The translations under genes and the position numbers were made by a program. This document shows, piece after piece, positions 7,591 to 15,463 of a stretch of 64,000 bases of DNA. The stretch comes from Corynebacterium callunae DSM 20147 (GTDB lineage Bacteria; Actinomycetota; Actinomycetes; Mycobacteriales; Mycobacteriaceae). The DNA lies in the NCBI RefSeq assembly GCF_000344785.1, contig NC_020553.1, forward strand, positions 1-64,000, read 5' to 3'. Every line of letters begins with the position of its first letter. Position 1 is the stretch's first letter. Under the pieces are notes generated by a model that did not search any database, was not told the DNA's origin, and saw nothing but the letters and a program-made list of their open reading frames with translations.

Positions 7591-8382
7591 TTAGAAGGTG
7601 ATGCCGTGCTGGGCGAACCAGGGAGCCGGGTCGACGGCGCCGCTGCCGGTCGGGTAGAGCTCAAAATGCAGGTGGGAACCGGTGGAGAAACCTCGGTTGC
7701 CCATGCCGGCGATCTTCTGGCCGGCGGTGACCTGCTCACCCACGCTGACATCGAGGGTTTCCATGTGGCCGTAGACGGCAATGGAGCCGTCATCGTGCTG
7801 GATGCGGATCCACTGGCCGAAACCGGAAGCCGGTCCGGAGTCGATGACGGTGCCGCCCATGGCCGCAAGAATTGGGGTGCCCACGACGTTGGCGATGTCT
7901 AGTCCTGCGTGGAGGCTGTCCCAGCGCATACCGAAACCGGAGGTGAAGGTGCCCTCAGTGGGTTTGACCACGGATGAGGCGTTGGCCAGGCGTTCTGCCT
8001 CAATGCGTTCTGCTTCCAGACGTGCAGCCTCAGCGCGGGCGGCCTCGGTGCGCTCGGCGGCGTACTCAACCGCCTTGTCCAACTGCTCGTTGATATTGGT
8101 TACCGGCTTATACTCCGAGATCGTCAGGATCTGCGGGGCCGTCTCCGTCGTGTCCGGGGGCAGCGCGGTGTCATTGGTGGCCAACTGCACGCCACCGACA
8201 GTGTCCTGCGGGGAGATCGAGGCTTCAGCCTGGGTCTGCAGCGTGGCGGCGGCGGCACCCCCGATACCCGCGGACGAGACCGCTCCCGTGGCCACGGCCA
8301 CCAGGGCTACGCGGCTCTTGGTTTGCGAGGTGGGGATCTTGCGGTGTTTTCCTCCGGCTGATCGCTGGGCCTTCAGGAGCAT
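7591..8382 (-). CDS. Secreted M23-family (LytM-type) peptidase
   Basis: A 263-aa protein with an N-terminal basic-hydrophobic export signal (TKSRVALVAVATGAV), an Ala/Glu/Arg-rich helical segment (about 100-135), and a C-terminal M23 domain. The zinc ligands are His158 and Asp162 (HAGLD) and His239 (GSHLHFE, with His237 nearby). M23 enzymes cut peptidoglycan cross-bridges or stems. The ATG at 8382 has GGAAGAAG upstream. It lies between metal genes on the minus strand; its own promoter region (8383-8530) carries a 9-bp inverted repeat. Cell-wall remodelling under metal stress is a guess. Confidence 0.9.
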   Translation of the reverse strand: MLLKAQRSAGGKHRKIPTSQTKSRVALVAVATGAVSSAGIGGAAAATLQTQAEASISPQDTVGGVQLATNDTALPPDTTETAPQILTISEYKPVTNINEQLDKAVEYAAERTEAARAEAARLEAERIEAERLANASSVVKPTEGTFTSGFGMRWDSLHAGLDIANVVGTPILAAMGGTVIDSGPASGFGQWIRIQHDDGSIAVYGHMETLDVSVGEQVTAGQKIAGMGNRGFSTGSHLHFELYPTGSGAVDPAPWFAQHGITF

Positions 8383-8728
8383 GAATCTTCTTCCGTCGTT
8401 GTCCGTTGTCCCGCCACACTCGATCTCACCGTTGTACTCGTTAGAGACGAAATTGTGACTGTTCCGTTACCTGATGGAGGTGACCTTAACCTCTCATCCC
8501 CACCGAAGTCACCTCCGGAGTCCATTTAGTGATCTATTTCATAGTTTCCTCGGCTCCTAGTCGGAGAGGGGTCTGTGATGGGCGGGCGGGATCACCAGGG
8601 GAAAGGCCTGCCTCGGGCTTGTCGCTGGCCTCGTCGAGGCATGGGCCATGGCCGCGGGAGCCCGGGAGGAGGTCACGCGACCAGTTCCTCGCTGGCCCCG
8701 TGAGGGGCCGGCGGTGAGACCGGGGTGG
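8383..8728. other. Intergenic stretch upstream of the M23 gene
   Basis: About 345 bp without a convincing gene. It contains the M23 promoter region and a perfect 9-bp inverted repeat GGAGGTGAC (8476-8484) / GTCACCTCC (8508-8516), a possible regulator site. The rest, up to the CopD-CtaG stop at 8729, shows nothing I can name. Confidence 0.4.
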
Positions 8729-10846
8729 TTAAGGCTGGTCGGTTGTCCGGGTGCCGTGGTCGGACGTGGGGGTCTTACCGTCCGTGGTGGGGCCGAGGAA
8801 TGTGGTGTGGTTTTCGTTCTCGGCGTTGCTACCGGTGGTGGTCTTTTCCTCGTTGCCCGTGGTTTTCCCGACCGTGCCCGGCCAATGGCCGATGAGCAGG
8901 AGGGCGACGACGGCCAGTGGGACCACACCTGTGGCCCAGGCCAGGACGGCGGTGCGTTGGTCGGCGAGCAGATCGAGCTCCCAGGGCAGGAGCAGGGAGC
9001 GGTAGAACTCCTCGCCCAGGATCGTGTCCAGGCGCAGGAGATAGACCCCGACGAGCAGGTGGACGGGCAGGGAGGCAACCAGCCAGCCCAGGCGGACGGT
9101 GGCTGGGCGCCGGCGCGGGATCGGGTCGGGTCCGAGCATCCCCCAGACGTAGAAGCAACCGGAGACCAGGAGCACGGTGTTCATGATCAGCTGCCCCGCG
9201 TACTTGGAGATCAGCAGCTCATAGAGCGGGATGAACAGGTACATGACGTAGAAGAACACCAGGAACTGCAGGGTGTTGACCACCGGATGGGTGATCACCC
9301 CCACCAACCGGCTGCGGGTGAAGGCGCGCACCCAGTCGTGGATATTCGGCCTACCCGGGGCCCCCGGGGCGAAGGCGGTCATCAGCAGGGTCAGCGGGGC
9401 ACCCATCACCAGGAAGATGGGGATGACCAGCGACAAGATGATGTGACCGACCATGTGCACCGAGAAGACCGCGGGCATATTCAGCCCGATCCCGGAACTC
9501 ATCGTCACCAGCAGGGTCACACATCCGGCCAACCACCAGGCGGTGGGGGTGCTTGACCAGGTGTGACCTGTCTGGCGGGTGCGCCACACAGCGGAGAGAT
9601 AGCCGACGGCCAGCAGCAGGGCGAGGGCACCAAACAGCAGGTCAAAGCGCCACATGCCCCACACGTTGAGGATGGTGGGCTTCTCGGACAGCTCGTAGCC
9701 GAGCTTGGTGGCCATCTGCGAGAGGTTCGGGATGCGCGGTGGGGGCGGCGGGGTGCGCCCCATGGTGATGGCGATACCGGTGACCGCCGCCATGACAAGC
9801 ACCTCGACGATGGCGACCTGGCGGAACAGGCGGCGATCAGCGGGGTTGGCCTGCACCTGCGGAATGACCCACGCCCGGTGGATCCACCCGAAGACACCGA
9901 GGATGATCACGCCGATGGTCTTGGCCACGATGATTAACCCGTACCGGGTGGTCAACAGATCCGTCAGCTCGATGCGGATGGCGGCGTTGACCAGCCCGGA
10001 CACGGCCATGACGATGATGGAGACCAGGGCGATTGTCGAGTAGCGGCGCAGCGCAATATCCAGGTCAGGTCCCAGGCGACGACCGTGGGCGAGCAGGGCC
10101 ATGAGTCCGCCGACCCACAGGACTAAGAAGACCAGGTGCCACAGGTAGGAGTTGGTGCCGTGGTCGTGGTTGCCGCCCGAGGAGGAATGCCCTGTCAGGC
10201 CCAGGGGGATGATCATGAGGATTGACCCGAGGAGCAACAGTGGTTGGGTGATCCACGCCCGGCTCATCAGGCCCGTACAACCGGTGACCAGGGCAATAAG
10301 GGCGACGATCAGCCACACCTGGGCCATGGCCACCTGCTCGACGGCCACCGTCAGGGTCTCCAGGCCGAGTGTCTGGGCCAGGGGGGTGCCGGAGACATCT
10401 GAGAGCACCAGCGGGATCATCAACAACGCGATCAGTCCGAAGCAGATGGCCGCGACCGCACCGGTACGCGAGGCCAGGTGCCCGTCCACACTCAACGAGG
10501 CCTGGTGCAGGCGGTCGTGATCACCGCCGGGCAACCGTGGGGAGATGAGGAAAGCAGCGAACAGGAAAGAACCGGCCGACAGGGCAGCGAGCATCCAACC
10601 GACCGCACGGAAAAACGGCAACCCGAAGGTGGTCGCGATGCCCGGGTTGGGGATCCCCAGGGCCGCGAGGGATTCACCGAGGAAGCTGTAGGCAACCGTC
10701 CCGCCGACGGCACCTGCGACGGCGAAAAAGAGCAGGTACAACGGCCACGTGGGGCGCACCCGCTCCTGAGGCCGGCGCCCGATGGTGGGGGTCGTCCCTG
10801 CGGTCGTATCCGTGGCAGTGGGGGTGTCATTTACCGGGTGGGTCAT
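8729..10846 (-). CDS. CopD-CtaG fusion: copper transport / cytochrome oxidase assembly protein
   Basis: About 705 aa with many transmembrane helices. The first half carries a CopD-like domain (SSGGNHDHGTNSYLWHLVFL, then VLWVGGLMALLAHGR). The second half is a caa3-CtaG domain (FSVHMVGHIILSLVIPIFLV, then MGAPLTLLM). The family pairs copper import with delivery to cytochrome c oxidase. The ATG at 10846 (MTHPVNDTPTATD) is preferred because it places a short polar tail before the first helix; ATG 10885 is an alternative and neither has a strong ribosome site. The gene is divergent from copC (297 bp between starts), so the two probably share a regulated region. The C-terminal tail is Thr/Asn-rich and soluble. 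Confidence 0.88.
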   Translation of the reverse strand: MTHPVNDTPTATDTTAGTTPTIGRRPQERVRPTWPLYLLFFAVAGAVGGTVAYSFLGESLAALGIPNPGIATTFGLPFFRAVGWMLAALSAGSFLFAAFLISPRLPGGDHDRLHQASLSVDGHLASRTGAVAAICFGLIALLMIPLVLSDVSGTPLAQTLGLETLTVAVEQVAMAQVWLIVALIALVTGCTGLMSRAWITQPLLLLGSILMIIPLGLTGHSSSGGNHDHGTNSYLWHLVFLVLWVGGLMALLAHGRRLGPDLDIALRRYSTIALVSIIVMAVSGLVNAAIRIELTDLLTTRYGLIIVAKTIGVIILGVFGWIHRAWVIPQVQANPADRRLFRQVAIVEVLVMAAVTGIAITMGRTPPPPPRIPNLSQMATKLGYELSEKPTILNVWGMWRFDLLFGALALLLAVGYLSAVWRTRQTGHTWSSTPTAWWLAGCVTLLVTMSSGIGLNMPAVFSVHMVGHIILSLVIPIFLVMGAPLTLLMTAFAPGAPGRPNIHDWVRAFTRSRLVGVITHPVVNTLQFLVFFYVMYLFIPLYELLISKYAGQLIMNTVLLVSGCFYVWGMLGPDPIPRRRPATVRLGWLVASLPVHLLVGVYLLRLDTILGEEFYRSLLLPWELDLLADQRTAVLAWATGVVPLAVVALLLIGHWPGTVGKTTGNEEKTTTGSNAENENHTTFLGPTTDGKTPTSDHGTRTTDQP

Positions 10847-11143
10847 CTGTGTCCATTTCGCCGTCCATGCCGCCTTCACTCTCATGGTGTGCTCGGAAGC
10901 GGGCGTGAGGTTAACCCTAATAGGGCCCGCGGGTGTTCTTGTAAATTGCCCAGGGACCGGTCTCTTCCCCCGGTTCGCCCCCTGCAGGGAGCACCGACCT
11001 GGGAAGAACAACACCCGGTGAAGGCGCCGTGGCCGGGAACTTTCCTCCCGCCTGTTCCGACTAGTGTCTTGGCACCTCCCGCAGGCAGGTGTCTTAGTCG
11101 CTCACATCCGGTTGAAGAACCGGCCCAGTCCAGGAGGACTTTC

Positions 11144-11728
11144 GTGATCATCTCCCCCATGCTCCCTCGTCGTGTGCTGGCTACTGTTGTGGCGGTCGGT
11201 GCCCTGACCGTCGTAGCCACCCCGGTTGCCCTCGCGCATGACTCCGTGATCGGCGGCAATCCCGCGGACGGTGAAGTGGTCGAAGAATTTCCGCGCCGCA
11301 TCGAGCTGGAGTTCTCCGGGCTGCCCCAGGAAGGTTTCAGCACCGTGGCCATCACCGACCAGGACTCCGGTGATCTCCTGTTCAGTGGTGAGCCGACCAT
11401 CGACGGCCGACTGGTGACCCTTGATCTACCTGCGGATGTCAGCGGCGGGCCAGGTGACTACACCGTCGGCTTCCAGATCCTCTCCTCCGACGGCCACGCC
11501 ACCCGCAGCGCAACCACCTTCACCGTCGCCGGTGACGCCCAAACGACCGCCACCCCCACGGGCGCCGACGCCAAGCCTGTGGAGGAGACCACAGCTGTCG
11601 AGAACACCGCCGAGGGGGACACCTCCATAGTCAGTAATCCGATAGTCCTGACCCTCGCGGGGTTGGCCCTCTTCGGCGTCATCGCCGGGGCCATCGTGCT
11701 GGCTGTCCGGAACCGTGACAGGCGTTAG
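11144..11728 (+). CDS. copC: CopC-like exported copper-binding protein
   Basis: A 194-aa protein. The signal peptide ends at ATPVALA, so the mature protein begins with His32 (AHDSVIGGNPADGE), the N-terminal Cu(II) ligand of CopC; a CopC beta-barrel follows (SSDGHATRSATTFTV near its end). A Thr/Glu-rich linker and a C-terminal transmembrane anchor (VLTLAGLALFGVIAGAIVLA) end in basic residues, so it is membrane-tethered. The GTG at 11144 has GGAGGA at 11133-11138; ATG 11159 is in frame but lies farther from it. It is divergent from the CopD-CtaG gene and is expected to hand copper to it. Confidence 0.92.
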   Translation: MIISPMLPRRVLATVVAVGALTVVATPVALAHDSVIGGNPADGEVVEEFPRRIELEFSGLPQEGFSTVAITDQDSGDLLFSGEPTIDGRLVTLDLPADVSGGPGDYTVGFQILSSDGHATRSATTFTVAGDAQTTATPTGADAKPVEETTAVENTAEGDTSIVSNPIVLTLAGLALFGVIAGAIVLAVRNRDRR

Positions 11729-11868
11729 GGAGCAGAAGACTCCCGCTACATCCTGAGCGCCGGTGTGCCATGCCGCGGGTCAATCTCCCTCCAGGCTGAC
11801 GCGGTTTCAGGACCCCACCTCCCACCTGACGTTCGTCGGACATCCAGGGGCGGCCACCCTAGGGACAA

Positions 11869-11915
11869 TTGCAGACTAATCAGTCCCCACTGTATAGTCA
11901 GTGCATGCTGACTAT
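11869..11915 (+). promoter_or_regulatory. Leaderless promoter and operator of cmtR
   Basis: TTGCAG (11869-11874) and TATAGT (11893-11898) are 18 bp apart and the ATG (11905) starts 6 nt after the -10 box. The perfect arms ATAGTCAG (11894-11901) and CTGACTAT (11908-11915) surround the start codon, so a bound repressor would cover both the -10 box and the translation start. The same design occurs at 185-232. Confidence 0.65.
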
Positions 11916-12270
11916 TGCTTCTCGTCTTGATGTGATGAATCGCCTGGGCCGTGCCATGGCCGATCCCACCCGGTCCCGGATCCTGTTGTCCCTACTCGAA
12001 TCCCCCGGGTATCCGGCCCAACTGGCCGAAACGCTGGGGTTGACCCGGACGAATGTCTCCAACCACCTGGCCTGTCTACGCGACTGCGGGATTGTAGTCG
12101 CCGAGCCGGAGGGGCGGCGTACCCGCTACGAAATCGCTGATGCACACCTGACTCGCGCGCTCAATGCCCTGGTAGAGATCACCCTCGCCGTTGATGAGGA
12201 TGCCCCCTGCCTAGACCCTGCCTGTCCGGTCGCCGGCTGTTGCGATACAGAAGGAGGCCAGCAGTCATGA
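11905..12270 (+). CDS. cmtR: CmtR: Cd(II)/Pb(II)-type ArsR repressor
   Basis: A 121-aa ArsR/SmtB repressor. Cys57 and Cys61 (NHLACLRDC) and Cys102 (VDEDAPC) fall at the residue numbers of the three CmtR metal ligands of M. tuberculosis. A further C-terminal Cys cluster (CPVAGCC) follows. The ATG at 11905 lies 6 nt after the -10 box, so the message is probably leaderless; a start 12 codons upstream would lie in the promoter. The stop overlaps the ATPase start (ATGA at 12267-12270), giving translational coupling. It should repress the cmtR-ATPase operon until Cd or Pb binds. Confidence 0.92.
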   Translation: MLTIASRLDVMNRLGRAMADPTRSRILLSLLESPGYPAQLAETLGLTRTNVSNHLACLRDCGIVVAEPEGRRTRYEIADAHLTRALNALVEITLAVDEDAPCLDPACPVAGCCDTEGGQQS

Positions 12271-14237
12271 CGTCTGCCTGTGGTTGTGAACCATCTGCAC
12301 CGATGGCCAGAGAAGAGGAGCACACGCCCTGGTGGCGTGATCGGGCTATCCTCCTTCCTGTGGCCTCCGGTGTATCGTTGCTGGTTGGTCTGATCCTTGA
12401 GTGGTTCGTCCCCCATGCCGGGATGATCGCCCTCGTCTTATTCTGGGCCTCCCTGTTGTTGGGTGCCTCCCAGTTCGTTCCTGGGGCGCTGAAGGGGTTG
12501 TTTACCCGGGGAAAACTGGGTATCGGGTTGCTGATGACGATCAGCGCCACCGGTGCCGTCCTGCTCGGGTTCATCGAGGAGGCCGCCGCCCTAGCCTTCC
12601 TCTACTCCATCGCAGAGGCGCTGGAAGATAAGGCGATGGACAAGGCCCGCTCGGGCCTGCGGTCCCTGCTTGCTCTGATCCCCTCGACCGCGACCATTCT
12701 TGTCCGCGGGTCTACCCGCACGGTGCCGGTCGAAGACCTCGCTCCAGGGGATGTGTTGCGCCTGGCGGCCGGAGATCGCTTGGCCACCGATGGAATCATC
12801 CGGTCCGGGCACAGCAGCCTGGATGTTTCGGCGATCACCGGGGAATCCATCCCTGTGGAGGTCGGCCCCGGTGACGCGGTGCTGGCTGGCTCAATCAACA
12901 CCACCGGGGCTCTCGAAGTTGAGGCCACCGCCGGAGGCACGGACAATTCCCTGACCACTGTGGTCGCGCTGGTCGAGCAGGCGCAGAGTGAGAAGGGCCA
13001 ACGCGCGCGTATCGCCGACCGGTTGGCCCGCCCCCTGGTGCCGGGGGTGCTCATTCTGGCCATCTTCGTTGCCGTGATCGGGTCCCTGTTCGGGGATCCA
13101 GGTGTGTGGATTGAGCGTGCCCTGGTCGTGCTGGTCGCGGCCTCGCCGTGTGCGCTGGCGATCTCGGTGCCGGTCACGGTCGTCTCCGCGATCGGGGCGG
13201 CCAGCAAGTTCGGGGTGGTCATCAAGTCCGGCGCCGCTTTTGAGCGCCTCGGTGGCATCCGCCACCTGGCCCTGGATAAGACCGGTACCCTAACCCGCAA
13301 TCAGCCCACTGTTGCGGAGGTGCTCACCATCGATGGCATCAGTCGGGCAGATGTCCTCGGCTGGGCTGCCGCGCTCGAGGATCACTCCACCCACCCGCTG
13401 GCCGCCGCTATTACCGCCGCAGCACCCCAGGCGCCGACTGCCCAGCAGGTTGACGAGACTGCGGGGCAGGGGATCACTGGGGTGATCGACGGGACGCAGA
13501 TTAAGGTCGGGAGTCCCCGCTGGCTGTCCCCTGGCCCCTTGGTCGGGCAGGTCGAAACCCTGGAGAGCCAGGGTATGACCGTGGTCATCGTTTACCGTGA
13601 CGACCACCCGGTCGGTGCGGTGGGGGTGCGCGATGAACTCCGCCCCGAGGCCCCCGAAGTCATCCGGACACTCACCGATAAGGGTTTCGGGGTCACCATG
13701 CTCACCGGCGACAACACCCGCACCGCCACCGCCCTGGCCCGGGAGGCCGGCATCACGGACGTGCGGGCCGAGCTACGCCCGGAGGACAAGGCCACCGCCG
13801 TGGCCGGACTGGGGACCCGCGGCCCGGTGGCGATGATCGGTGACGGCATCAACGACGCGCCCGCCCTGGCCCGAGCCGATATCGGTATCGCCATGGGTGC
13901 CAAGGGCTCGGATGCGGCGATCGAGTCTGCGGATGTGGCGTTTACCGGCGATGACCTGCGCCTGATCCCGCGTGCCCTGCACCACGCCCGCCGGGGCCGG
14001 GCCATCATCAACCAGAACATTGTGCTGTCCCTGGCGATCATCATCGTCCTGTTGCCGCTGGCGATCACCGGAGTGCTGGGACTGGCTGCTGTCGTGCTGG
14101 TCCACGAGGTGGCCGAGGTCATCGTCATCGCCAACGGCCTACGCGCCGCCCGCACCCAGCATCCTGACCTGAAGCCCGTCGAGGCGACCACGGTCACCGC
14201 CGACGAGGATGCGTACGGAAGGTCCCGGGTCTCGTAG
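12267..14237 (+). CDS. P1B-type heavy-metal exporting ATPase (CtpG/CadA-like)
   Basis: A 656-aa P-type ATPase. Features in order: a short Cys-containing N-terminus (MTSACGCEP) with no full HMA domain; the actuator motif TGES; the membrane metal site Ser-Pro-Cys (about 293-295, AASPCALAIS); the phosphorylation site DKTGT (Asp337); the HP motif (STHPLAAAI); and the hinge GDGINDAPALA. The SPC site places it among P1B ATPases for Cu, Zn, Cd or Pb. Pairing with CmtR, as for M. tuberculosis CtpG, points to Cd/Pb export. The start overlaps the cmtR stop, so it is expressed when the repressor binds metal. Confidence 0.93.
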   Translation: MTSACGCEPSAPMAREEEHTPWWRDRAILLPVASGVSLLVGLILEWFVPHAGMIALVLFWASLLLGASQFVPGALKGLFTRGKLGIGLLMTISATGAVLLGFIEEAAALAFLYSIAEALEDKAMDKARSGLRSLLALIPSTATILVRGSTRTVPVEDLAPGDVLRLAAGDRLATDGIIRSGHSSLDVSAITGESIPVEVGPGDAVLAGSINTTGALEVEATAGGTDNSLTTVVALVEQAQSEKGQRARIADRLARPLVPGVLILAIFVAVIGSLFGDPGVWIERALVVLVAASPCALAISVPVTVVSAIGAASKFGVVIKSGAAFERLGGIRHLALDKTGTLTRNQPTVAEVLTIDGISRADVLGWAAALEDHSTHPLAAAITAAAPQAPTAQQVDETAGQGITGVIDGTQIKVGSPRWLSPGPLVGQVETLESQGMTVVIVYRDDHPVGAVGVRDELRPEAPEVIRTLTDKGFGVTMLTGDNTRTATALAREAGITDVRAELRPEDKATAVAGLGTRGPVAMIGDGINDAPALARADIGIAMGAKGSDAAIESADVAFTGDDLRLIPRALHHARRGRAIINQNIVLSLAIIIVLLPLAITGVLGLAAVVLVHEVAEVIVIANGLRAARTQHPDLKPVEATTVTADEDAYGRSRVS

Positions 14238-14299
14238 TGCTTTCCCCATGAGCACCCTGCGACAGGATGTACTTTCCACCGGACGGGGCAGTAGACTTC

Positions 14300-15340
14300 A
14301 TGGCTGTGAGCAGCACACATGAACGCAGGTACGGTCGGGCCCCGCAGAAGAAGGGCTGGCGGACATTCCTCCGGCCCGGCTGGGTGTTCGGTGTCCTTGC
14401 CATCATCGCTTTCTCCTACGTCGCCTTTACCTTTCTGGCGCCGTGGCAGCTGAGCAGGGATAGCACTATCGTCGAGCGCAACGAGCAGATCGAAGCCGCC
14501 TTCGAGGTCGAGCTCGTCCCCGCCGAGGAGATCTTTGACGCCCAGGGCAGTATCGAGCCCGGGGAGGAATGGGCCCGGGTGATCCTTCAGGGCCACTACC
14601 TGCCCGAGGATGAGGTGCTGATGCGCAACCGTCCGGTCGACTCCTCCCCTGCCTTCCATGCCTTGACTCCCTTCCAGCTGAACTCCGGTGAGATCATCCT
14701 GGTCAACCGGGGTTTCAACCCGCCGCTTGAGGGCGGTGTCCCACCGATGGATACTGCGCCAGCCGGTGAGCAGTCCATCGTCGGCCACGCCCGATTCACC
14801 GAGCAGACACCGATGTCCCCCCCGATCGAGGACCAGGGCTACCGCCAGGTCTACGGCATCAACACCGCGCAGATTGCCGAGGTGACCGGCAGGGACCTGG
14901 CGGAGGACTATGTGCAGCTGGCCGAGGGGCAGGCCGGGGAGATCAACGCCATCCCGGTGCCCATGCTCGACCGCGGTTCGCACCTGTCCTACGCCTTCCA
15001 GTGGATCGCCTTCGGCATCATGGCCCCGCTCGGCCTGGGGTATTTTATCTGGGCGGAGCTGAAGGAACGCCGCCGTGTGCGCCGCGAGGAGGCCGAGCTG
15101 GCCGACGGATCCGCATCCTCGCAGCAGACCGGGGACTCCCAGGACGAAGAGACAGATTCCGACCCGGTGGGCGTCCTCCACACCACTCACCCGGAAAATG
15201 ACACCCAGGGTCTCGCCCATGCCCAAGCTCCTACTTCCGCATCCTCTGGTGCCCGTGCACGCATGTTGCACGACCGTTACGGCGACAGCCAGCCGAACCA
15301 CTCCCGGAAATTCACCAACCGCCGGCACGAGCGGTTCTAA
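14300..15340 (+). CDS. SURF1-family cytochrome oxidase assembly protein
   Basis: A protein of about 346 aa. An N-terminal helix (GWVFGVLAIIAFSYVAFTFL) is followed by WQLSRD, the periplasmic SURF1 domain (VILQGHYLPEDEVLMRNR, TPFQLNSGEIILVNRGF), and a second helix near 240-265 (SYAFQWIAFGIMAPLGLGYF). A hydrophilic acidic C-terminal tail makes it longer than a minimal SURF1. The family helps insert haem a into cytochrome c oxidase subunit I. The start is uncertain: ATG 14300 gives a typical N-terminus, ATG 14267 is also open, and neither has a good ribosome site. It follows the ATPase by about 60 bp. Together with CtaG and CopC it makes a second theme of this cluster, oxidase assembly. Confidence 0.88.
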   Translation: MAVSSTHERRYGRAPQKKGWRTFLRPGWVFGVLAIIAFSYVAFTFLAPWQLSRDSTIVERNEQIEAAFEVELVPAEEIFDAQGSIEPGEEWARVILQGHYLPEDEVLMRNRPVDSSPAFHALTPFQLNSGEIILVNRGFNPPLEGGVPPMDTAPAGEQSIVGHARFTEQTPMSPPIEDQGYRQVYGINTAQIAEVTGRDLAEDYVQLAEGQAGEINAIPVPMLDRGSHLSYAFQWIAFGIMAPLGLGYFIWAELKERRRVRREEAELADGSASSQQTGDSQDEETDSDPVGVLHTTHPENDTQGLAHAQAPTSASSGARARMLHDRYGDSQPNHSRKFTNRRHERF

Positions 15341-15428
15341 CCGCAGCCTTGCGCACCACACGTTGCGGCCCGCTCGATGTCTATACGGAGGGTGCGGAAT
15401 GGGATACCCTCAAGGATTTTTAATAAGC

Positions 15429-15457
15429 TTTCAATAAGAGGTTTTCCCCGTTAGGCT
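15429..15457 (+). promoter_or_regulatory. Leaderless promoter of the second P1B ATPase
   Basis: TTTCAA (15429-15434) and TAGGCT (15452-15457) are 17 bp apart, and the ATG at 15464 starts 6 nt after the -10 box. No ribosome-binding sequence fits. No dedicated regulator gene is adjacent. Confidence 0.55.
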
Positions 15458-15463
15458 ACAGGC

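Noticed and set aside
8648..9556. 302-aa plus-strand frame opposite the CopD-CtaG gene
   Set aside because: The Gly/Asp/His/Gln-rich sequence is typical of the antisense of membrane-protein codons; the minus-strand gene is secure.
13592..15361. 589-aa minus-strand frame opposite the P1B ATPase end and the SURF1 gene
   Set aside because: Long antisense frames are common in GC-rich coding DNA. Both plus-strand genes have clear family motifs, this frame has none.
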